A stretch of DNA of 64,000 nucleotides from Bradyrhizobium sp. CCGB12 (GTDB taxonomy: Bacteria > Pseudomonadota > Alphaproteobacteria > Rhizobiales > Xanthobacteraceae): contig NZ_JANADO010000001.1 of NCBI RefSeq assembly GCF_024199845.1, positions 6,324,001 through 6,388,000 of the forward strand. The letters run 5' to 3'. A program made the translations under genes and the position numbers. This document shows positions 58,891-64,000 of this stretch, one piece after another; positions within the stretch are counted from its first letter, which is position 1; every line of letters begins with the position of its first letter. Under the pieces are notes generated by a model. That model made no database searches, was not told the origin of the DNA, and saw only the letters and a list, made by a program, of their open reading frames with translations.

Positions 58891-59639
58891 CAAGCCGCAA
58901 ATGGCTTTGGCTTTGTAGCGGGGTCTTCGTCGCGATCGGGCTGGTGATGATCGCAGCCTGGGCCGGGTTTCCGCGAAAGAAGCAGACGATCACGGCCATT
59001 CTCTCGGAGACCGGATATTTCGAGGTGGTGCCGCCGAGCACGTTCGGCGGTCCCGGCACCATCAACACGATCGAATATCTGAGCAACGGCCGGCTGGAAT
59101 TGCATCCGACCTGCGACATCGATCCCATGCTCCTGACCGGCAAGATCCAGAAGTCACCGACCGTGGATCGGGACCTGAAGCAGTCGCTCGAGAAGAATCT
59201 CGACGTGTCCGCCCAGGTCAGGGACAAGCTGTCCGCGGTCGCGGGCATGCAGCAGGTCGATTCGATTCACCTCAAGCTCGAGAACGCCAACATCCTGCTG
59301 ATTTCCGACGAGTCGCTGATGTCGACCCGGAACGCATTGCTGAAGAACGAATGCGAGGATGCGGTCACCCTGAATATCTCCAGTGGCGGCGTCGTGTGCC
59401 AGACGCGATCCGTGCTGGAGGCCGATGTCGTCTACGAGATCAAATATCAAAACAAGGTTTCGATGGAAGAGCGGGCCAAGCTGACATCCGAGATCGCAGC
59501 CAAGCTTGACCTGGACGCACACGAGGGGGCGGACGACAAGGTGTCCGGCTCGCAACTGTTCTTCGGCATAAGACTGTCGCCAAATCCGATCGTGTTGAGA
59601 TCCGCGGCGGGTGAGATCAAGCCGTGCACGCGGAAATAA
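58851..59639 (+). CDS. hypothetical protein with one N-terminal transmembrane helix
   Basis: 262 aa from ATG 58851; the frame is open from 58671 but crosses the peptide gene in another frame, and the upstream part is Cys/Arg-rich. After a basic start comes one helix (LWLCSGVFVAIGLVMIAAWA, about 20-40), then a soluble domain of about 215 residues with several Cys (HPTCDIDP, KNECEDAV, GGVVCQTR), likely periplasmic. I do not recognise the family. The overlap with the small Cys-rich peptide suggests coupled expression. Confidence 0.65.
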   Translation: MRRTKSAVLSGKVASRKWLWLCSGVFVAIGLVMIAAWAGFPRKKQTITAILSETGYFEVVPPSTFGGPGTINTIEYLSNGRLELHPTCDIDPMLLTGKIQKSPTVDRDLKQSLEKNLDVSAQVRDKLSAVAGMQQVDSIHLKLENANILLISDESLMSTRNALLKNECEDAVTLNISSGGVVCQTRSVLEADVVYEIKYQNKVSMEERAKLTSEIAAKLDLDAHEGADDKVSGSQLFFGIRLSPNPIVLRSAAGEIKPCTRK

Positions 59640-59649
59640 GATCGGGATC

Positions 59650-59719
59650 GTAGCTCGCATAGAGCGCAGCGGAATGCGGGGACACTGTCGCGGATTTCGC
59701 TCCGCTCCATCCGGGCTAC
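59650..59719. repeat. palindromic repeat of the GGATTTCGCTCCGCTCCATCC class
   Basis: Left arm GTAGCTCGCATAGAGCGCAG and right arm CTCCGCTCCATCCGGGCTAC are imperfect inverted copies. The same right-arm wording (CTCCATCCGGGCTAC) recurs at 60946-60960 and 61869-61883. Confidence 0.75.
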
Positions 59720-59726
59720 ACAACTT

Positions 59727-60347
59727 TCACCCTTTCGGCGGCGCCAGTGGCTGCACGATCTCCCTAAACGGCGCCAGGGCCTCGCAGCGATCGGCATGCG
59801 CTGAAAGCGCCGGATAGCGCGACGGCTCGAACAGCTGCAGATGCGCTTCCTGGGTGAAGCGGACGACGCAGGCGACCGCGACGTCGGCATGGCCGATGCG
59901 GTCACCCAGCCAGTACGGTGTCGTCACCTTGGCACGCTCGGCTTCGAGCACGTCTGCAATCTGCGCCTGGCAACGCTCGACCCATAGCGCGAGTTGCTCC
60001 TTCCGCAGCACCCGCTCATAGAGCAGGCTGACCGCCTTGTCGCCGAGGCCGGAGGCGAGCGCACAGATGCGCAAGTGCTTGCGGCGCTCGGCGCCGCTAC
60101 GCGGCAGCATTGCCTTGCCCTCACCGACGAGGTCGTCGAGATAGTCCAGGATGATCATGCTCTCGATCAGCGCTTCGCCGTCGTCGAGCACCAGCGTCGG
60201 CACCCGGCGCAGCGGATTATAGGGCGCGATCTTGTCGGCATCGCCGAAGGTCGACCACGGCCGGTGCTCGAAGGCGAGCCCGTAGAGCCGCAGCGCGATC
60301 GCGACGCGGCGGACGAAGGGGGAATCGTATTGGCCGATCAGGAACAT
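59727..60347 (-). CDS. glutathione S-transferase family protein
   Basis: 206 aa from ATG 60347; codons upstream to 60389 fall in a palindromic repeat. The N-terminal thioredoxin-like domain has MFLIGQYDSPFVRRVAIALR and NPLRRVPTLVLDDGEALIES (the cis-Pro and glutathione-binding Glu-Ser). The C-terminal all-helical domain ends with YPALSAHADRCEAL. It conjugates or reduces small electrophiles; the substrate is unknown. It is cytoplasmic and stands alone between repeats. Confidence 0.88.
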   Translation of the reverse strand: MFLIGQYDSPFVRRVAIALRLYGLAFEHRPWSTFGDADKIAPYNPLRRVPTLVLDDGEALIESMIILDYLDDLVGEGKAMLPRSGAERRKHLRICALASGLGDKAVSLLYERVLRKEQLALWVERCQAQIADVLEAERAKVTTPYWLGDRIGHADVAVACVVRFTQEAHLQLFEPSRYPALSAHADRCEALAPFREIVQPLAPPKG

Positions 60348-60359
60348 GGTGCACCTCAC

Positions 60360-60440
60360 GTCATTGCCGGGCTTGACCCGGCAATCCATCTTTCCTCAGA
60401 TTAGAAAGCGATGGATGCCCGGATCAAGTCCGGGCATGAC
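60360..60440. repeat. palindromic repeat GTCATTGCCGGGC...
   Basis: Outer ends GTCATTGCCGGGCTTGACCC and, on the far side, GATCAAGTCCGGGCATGAC form inverted arms. It separates the GST gene from the secreted-protein gene. Confidence 0.75.
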
Positions 60441-60461
60441 AGATCGGAGCTAATAGCACCC

Positions 60462-60887
60462 ATGCTGCATCTGTATTCTTGTCTTCTCGCGCTCTTCGTC
60501 GCAGCCACCTCGGTTCAAGCCCAGGACCGCCCGATCGGCTTTTTGACACCGTCGAAGAACATCGCCTGCCAGTTCTATGCCGATAACGGCCAAGCCAATG
60601 ACAAAGGCATGCTCCGCTGCGACATCATGAACATGGAGACCCGACCGCGCCGCCCCGCCGATTGCGAGCTCGATTATGGCCACGCCTTCAAGATGAGCGC
60701 GAAGGGCACCGCTGGGCGCATCTGCGCCGGCGACACGGTAATGGACGCCTCGCTGCCGGTGCTCGCCTATGGCGATGTCTGGCAGCGCGCGGGATTTACC
60801 TGCCGGTCGGAGCAGACGGGACTGACGTGCTTCAACGCGATGCAGCGCGGGTTTTCGCTGGCGCGGGGGAAGCAGGAGGTGTCTTGA
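60462..60887 (+). CDS. small secreted protein (DUF6636-like)
   Basis: 141 aa from ATG 60462; earlier in-frame codons belong to the repeat. A signal peptide (MLHLYSCLLALFVAATSVQA) is followed by a Cys-containing domain: TPSKNIACQFYADNG, RCDIMNME, ELDYGHAF, and the C-terminal FTCRSEQTGLTCFNAMQRGF. The Cys-pair pattern with a final GLTCxN...GF recalls DUF6636-type secreted proteins; the function is unknown. Probably periplasmic or extracellular. Confidence 0.7.
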   Translation: MLHLYSCLLALFVAATSVQAQDRPIGFLTPSKNIACQFYADNGQANDKGMLRCDIMNMETRPRRPADCELDYGHAFKMSAKGTAGRICAGDTVMDASLPVLAYGDVWQRAGFTCRSEQTGLTCFNAMQRGFSLARGKQEVS

Positions 60888-60890
60888 GGT

Positions 60891-60963
60891 CGTGGCCTGC
60901 ATGAGCGGAGCGGAAGGCCGGGACGCTGTCCCGGATTACGCTGCGCTCCATCCGGGCTACGAC
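60891..60963. repeat. palindromic repeat, second copy of the CTCCATCCGGGCTAC class
   Basis: AGCGGAGCGGAAGGCCGGGA (60903-60922) faces TCCCGGATTACGCTGCGCTC (60929-60948), with the outer TCCATCCGGGCTACG. It is a variant of the element at 59650-59719. Confidence 0.7.
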
Positions 60964-61020
60964 GCAACGCCGCCGCACATTGATATCCCGATTCGAAGAA
61001 GGACGGCGGCGCTCACACTC

Positions 61021-61100
61021 CGTCATTGCGAGCGCAGCGAAGCAATCCAGAGTCTTTCAGCGGAGCCGGCTTGGATTGCGTCGCTGCGCTCGCAATGACG
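61021..61100. repeat. palindromic repeat CGTCATTGCGAGCG...CGCTCGCAATGACG
   Basis: Near-perfect outer arms (CGTCATTGCGAGCGCAGCGA and TCGCTGCGCTCGCAATGACG) with inner AAGCAATCCA...TGGATTGCG. A close relative is at 61751-61835. Together they flank the acetyltransferase gene. Confidence 0.85.
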
Positions 61101-61119
61101 GTGGGGAGACAGCCGCGCA

Positions 61120-61713
61120 CTATTCAATGATCGGCACATGCCTCGCCGCATCGCGCGGCGCCGTGCCGTCGAGGCGCGGATCATCGGCGATCTCGACCTG
61201 GCGGCGGAAGGGGCGGAAGCCGGAGCGCTGGTAGAACGCGACGGCGGAGGGATGATCGAAGGTGCAGGTGTGCACCCAGACGCGGCGCAAGTCGCGCGAC
61301 CATGCGAGGTCCAGCGCGCGGTTCATCAGGAAGCGGGCGGCGCCAGTCCCGATCAAGGGTGCGGTGACACCGAAATAGACCAGCTCGCACTGGCCCGCCT
61401 CGCGAAAGTCCAGCTCCAGCAGGCCTTCATCGCGACCGTCCACGACCAGCGCGTAGACCTCTACCCCCGGTGCGTGGATGATCGCGGCGAGCTCCGCGTC
61501 GTTCATGCGCGCGCGCGAGAACCACAGCCACTCCTCGCCGACGCGGCGGTGGAGGTCGCGATACCAATGAAGCACGGGGGCATCGACCTCGCGCAGGGAC
61601 CACGCTCCGGGCGGATCGTCGCGGCGCGCCGGAGGTGCGGTCATCTCCAGATGCGTGACGACGGCAGCGATCTTGCCGGAGGGCACGTCGGAATAGCCGT
61701 CGGGGAGGATCAT
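61120..61713 (-). CDS. GNAT family N-acetyltransferase
   Basis: 197 aa. The acetyl-CoA-binding core is recognisable: VYFGVTAPLIGTGAARFLMN, VWVHTCTFDHPSAVAFYQRS and GFRPFRRQVE, i.e. the V/I-x-x-x-x-x-G-x-G/A loop and the helix that follows. The N-terminal third is less conserved. The substrate (amine, amino sugar or protein) is unknown. It lies between two similar palindromic repeats. Confidence 0.85.
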   Translation of the reverse strand: MILPDGYSDVPSGKIAAVVTHLEMTAPPARRDDPPGAWSLREVDAPVLHWYRDLHRRVGEEWLWFSRARMNDAELAAIIHAPGVEVYALVVDGRDEGLLELDFREAGQCELVYFGVTAPLIGTGAARFLMNRALDLAWSRDLRRVWVHTCTFDHPSAVAFYQRSGFRPFRRQVEIADDPRLDGTAPRDAARHVPIIE

Positions 61714-61750
61714 TCTTCGTTATTCCGTTTTCATGCGAGACTTTAACCCC

Positions 61751-61835
61751 GTCATTGCGAGCGTAGCGAAGCAATCCAGGATCTTTCCTGGAGACAGACT
61801 GGATTGCTTCGTCGCAAGGGCTCCTCGCAATGACG
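61751..61835. repeat. palindromic repeat, second copy of the CGTCATTGCGAGCG class
   Basis: GTCATTGCGAGCGTAGCGAA and CTCCTCGCAATGACG form the outer arms, with AAGCAATCCAG and CTGGATTGCTTC inside. It lies upstream of the acetyltransferase gene. A half-copy of another class (CTCCATCCGGGCTAC) follows at 61869. Confidence 0.8.
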
Positions 61836-61894
61836 GGTGGGGAGACAGCGGTCCCGGATTGCGCTTCGCTCCATCCGGGCTACGAAGTTCGCCG

Positions 61895-63400
61895 CTACCC
61901 CTCCCCCTCGTCGCTCGCCAGCACGCCCTTCACCGCCCTTGCCCATCCCGCGAGCTTCCGCTCGCGCGTGGCCTGGCTCATGTTCGGCTTGAAGCGGTGC
62001 TCGAGGCGCCAGTTGTCGGCGAACTTTGTCGGCTCGGGATAGACGCCGGCCTGGAGCCCGGCGAGATAGGCGGCGCCGAGCGCGGTCGTCTCCTGGATCA
62101 CGGGGCGATCGACAGGGGCATCGAGGAGGTCGGCGAGGCGCTGCATGGTCCAGTCGGATGCGGTCATGCCGCCGTCGACGCGGAGCACGACGCTGGCGGT
62201 TTCCGAGCTCGGCCAGTCCGCGCGCATCGCTGCCCAGAGGTCGAAGGTCTGGTAGCAGACGCTTTCGAGTGCGGCATGCGCAAGCTCGGCCGGGCCGGTG
62301 TTGCGGGTGAGGCCGAACAGGGCGCCGCGCACGCGCGGATTCCAGTAGGGCGCGCCCATGCCGACGAAGGCGGGGACGAGATAGACGCTCTGCATGGAGT
62401 CCGACTGGTCGGCGAGAGGTCCGGTTTCGGCGGCGTGCTTGATGATGCCGAGGCCGTCGCGCAGCCATTGCACCGCGGAGCCTGCGACGAAGATCGAGCC
62501 TTCCAGCGCGTAGGTGCGCTTACCCGCGAGCTGATAGGCGACGGTGGTGAGCAGCTTGTTTTTCGATACCACAGGCGTGGTGCCGGTGTTGAGCAGGGCA
62601 AAGCAGCCGGTGCCGTAGGTCGACTTCATCATGCCCGGGCGGAAGCAGGCCTGGCCGATGGTGGCGGCCTGCTGGTCGCCGGCGATGCCGGAGATGACGA
62701 TGGGGCCGCCGAACAGGTCGGGCGTGCTCTCGCCGAAGCGCGCGGAGGAGTCCTTCACCTCGGGCAGCATCGAGCGCGGCACGCCGATGATCTCCAAGAG
62801 CTCGTCGTCCCACTCCCCTCGGTGGATGTTGAACAGCAGCGTGCGCGAGGCGTTGGTGGCGTCGGTGGCGTGCACGTTGCCGCCGGTGAGGCGCCAGAGC
62901 AGGTAGCAGTCGATGGTGCCGAACATCAATTCGCCGCGTGCGGCGCGCGCCCGCGCGCCGGGGACGTGGTCGAGGATCCAGGCGACCTTGGTGCCGGAGA
63001 AATAGGGATCGATGATCAGGCCGGTCTTCTCAGAGATCACGGGCTCGCGGCCATCGGCTTTCAGTTTTGCGCAGATGTCGGCAGTGCGGCGGTCCTGCCA
63101 GACGATGGCGCGGTGCACGGCCTGCCCGGTGGCGCGATCCCACACCACGGTGGTCTCGCGCTGATTGGTGATGCCGATCGCGGCGATGTCCTTGGCGGTG
63201 ATGCCGGCCTGCTCGATCGCGTCGCGGCAGACCATCACGGTCGAGGTCCAGATATCCTCCGGCTCGTGCTCGACCCAGCCCGAGGCCGGGAAATGCTGCG
63301 GAAACTCCTGCTGCGCCTTCGCCGCAATGGAAATATCGCCGCGAAACACGATCGCGCGCGAGGAGGTGGTGCCCTGGTCGATGGCGAGGACGAAAGACAT
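61895..63400 (-). CDS. glpK: glycerol kinase GlpK
   Basis: 501 aa, full length for a FGGY-family kinase, which phosphorylates glycerol with ATP. Motifs: [19 protein letters not shown] (phosphate loop), [20 protein letters not shown], the WQDRRT motif, and the second-domain [13 protein letters not shown] and [20 protein letters not shown]. glpF and glpD are not adjacent. Confidence 0.95.
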   Translation of the reverse strand: MSFVLAIDQGTTSSRAIVFRGDISIAAKAQQEFPQHFPASGWVEHEPEDIWTSTVMVCRDAIEQAGITAKDIAAIGITNQRETTVVWDRATGQAVHRAIVWQDRRTADICAKLKADGREPVISEKTGLIIDPYFSGTKVAWILDHVPGARARAARGELMFGTIDCYLLWRLTGGNVHATDATNASRTLLFNIHRGEWDDELLEIIGVPRSMLPEVKDSSARFGESTPDLFGGPIVISGIAGDQQAATIGQACFRPGMMKSTYGTGCFALLNTGTTPVVSKNKLLTTVAYQLAGKRTYALEGSIFVAGSAVQWLRDGLGIIKHAAETGPLADQSDSMQSVYLVPAFVGMGAPYWNPRVRGALFGLTRNTGPAELAHAALESVCYQTFDLWAAMRADWPSSETASVVLRVDGGMTASDWTMQRLADLLDAPVDRPVIQETTALGAAYLAGLQAGVYPEPTKFADNWRLEHRFKPNMSQATRERKLAGWARAVKGVLASDEGEG

Positions 63401-63743
63401 GGCGGCTTACCTTGGTGTTTTCCTGGCGTTGTCCCCGAGGGGATCATTGTGTCGCGCCAAAGGGAGCGGATTGGAGGCGGAAGGTCAAGGTTGGATGATA
63501 GGGCGCCGATGGCCTCCCTTCTCCCCTTGTGGGAGAAGGTGGCGCGAAGCGCCGGATGAGGGGTTCTATCGGCGAGAGATACTGCGAGAGCGTCACATGT
63601 GGTGAGAACCCCTCACCCGCCCCGCCGCTACGCGGCGAGCCACCCTCTCCCACAAGGGGAGAGGGTAAGAAGCAGCCCCCCGCGCAAGACTAGGACCGCT
63701 TCCGCAAAGATGGTACACGCCGGACCGGGTAAAACGGGGCGGC
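63401..63743. other. non-coding region upstream of glpK and the MBOAT gene
   Basis: Divergent promoter region dominated by the large inverted repeat at 63513-63669. I see no gene in it. Confidence 0.5.
63513..63669. repeat. large inverted repeat (CTTCTCCCCTTGTGGGAGAA class)
   Basis: CTCCCCTTGTGGGAGAAGGTGG at the left is mirrored by CCACCCTCTCCCACAAGGGG at the right (both arms near the ends), with GATGAGGGGTTCT and AGAACCCCTCAC as inner arms. It spans about 157 bp. Confidence 0.8.
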
Positions 63744-64000
63744 ATGACTTTCACCTCTTTTCAGTTTGGCGTCTTCGTCGCGGTCGTGTTCGGCGCCTAT
63801 TACCTGCCGCCCCTACGCCGCTTCCAGGTGCAACTGCTCGTCGCCGCGAGCGTGTTCTTCTACGGCTTCGGCCAGCCCGAGCTGCTGCCGCTGCTGCTGG
63901 TCGCGGTGCTTGGAACCCATGTCTGCCTGGTGCTCGCGTTCGAGAACCGAAGGGTCTGGATGCCGGCCGGCATCGTCTTCAACCTCGGCCTGCTGGCGTT
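63744..64000 (+). CDS. MBOAT family O-acyltransferase (AlgI/PatA-like), N-terminal part
   Basis: From ATG 63744 the frame is open for 85 codons to the window edge. The start MTFTSFQFGVFVAVVFGAYY and following helices (VAASVFFYGFGQPELLPLLL) match the beginning of membrane-bound O-acyltransferases that acetylate alginate, cellulose or peptidoglycan (F-x-S-x-x-F and the ASxxFY motif). The catalytic His lies beyond the window. Confidence 0.8.
   Translation, partial: MTFTSFQFGVFVAVVFGAYYLPPLRRFQVQLLVAASVFFYGFGQPELLPLLLVAVLGTHVCLVLAFENRRVWMPAGIVFNLGLLA

Noticed and set aside
61733..63559. A 608-aa + strand frame opposite glpK
   Set aside because: It starts in a palindromic repeat and mirrors glpK; shadow composition.

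Overview
The window looks like chromosome from a GC-rich alphaproteobacterium, most probably Bradyrhizobium or a close relative in the Nitrobacteraceae. The evidence is the protein set (Urt-Ure cluster, Cpa/Tad pilus, CycM-type cytochrome c, OpgC-like acyltransferases, YejABEF), the strong G/C bias at third codon positions, and many rhizobial palindromic intergenic repeats. The species is inferred from this, not read directly. I saw no rRNA, tRNA, CRISPR array or prophage.

Layout. 1-6.4 kb: the N-terminus of an L,D-transpeptidase (cut by the window edge), an AI-2E-type permease, two small membrane/stress proteins, an OpgC-like membrane acyltransferase, a TetR regulator and a CHASE sensor kinase of the HWE class with an eroded ATP site. 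6.7-19 kb: a colinear minus-strand nitrogen-acquisition block, read urtA-B-C-D-E, ureD-A-B, a MESH1-like HD hydrolase, ureC, a small ABM-fold monooxygenase, ureE-F-G. It imports urea, hydrolyses it and loads nickel into the enzyme. A sigma-54-like promoter lies upstream of urtA. 19.5-21.9 kb: a cold/translation group (DEAD-box helicase, IF-1 paralogue, cold-shock protein). 22-33.6 kb: a Tad/Flp pilus locus (Flp pilin, a 48-aa membrane protein, CpaA-F, TadB, TadC, divergent TadD), preceded by a CpaC-N-domain protein and a sterol-desaturase-family enzyme. TadE/F/G-type minor pilins are not here.

33.8-40.5 kb: a small membrane protein, an M17 aminopeptidase overlapping an NlpC/P60 peptidase, then a less conserved patch with two small overlapping genes, a second OpgC-like protein, about 860 bp with little coding signal, and an AraC regulator. 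40.5-48.3 kb: a peptide (microcin C-type) ABC importer with two tandem YejA-like binding proteins, then YejB, YejE and YejF. 48.5-50.9 kb: membrane-anchored cytochrome c, diverging from kdsB-pheA. 51-52.1 kb: an IS630-family element with a frameshifted transposase, inserted between two inverted copies of a composite palindromic repeat. 52.2-58.4 kb: an LLM flavin oxidoreductase, then metF-metH for methionine synthesis. 58.4-64 kb: a repeat-dense stretch with a 43-aa Cys-rich secreted peptide gene overlapping a membrane-anchored protein gene, a GST, a secreted protein, a GNAT acetyltransferase, glpK and the start of an MBOAT acyltransferase.

Most of the window is ordinary core metabolism and transport. 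The parts most worth a second look are the alarmone-hydrolase-like gene inside the urease cluster, the degenerate HWE kinase, the small Cys-rich peptide with its overlapping partner, the 48-aa protein behind the Flp pilin, and the IS630/palindrome arrangement.
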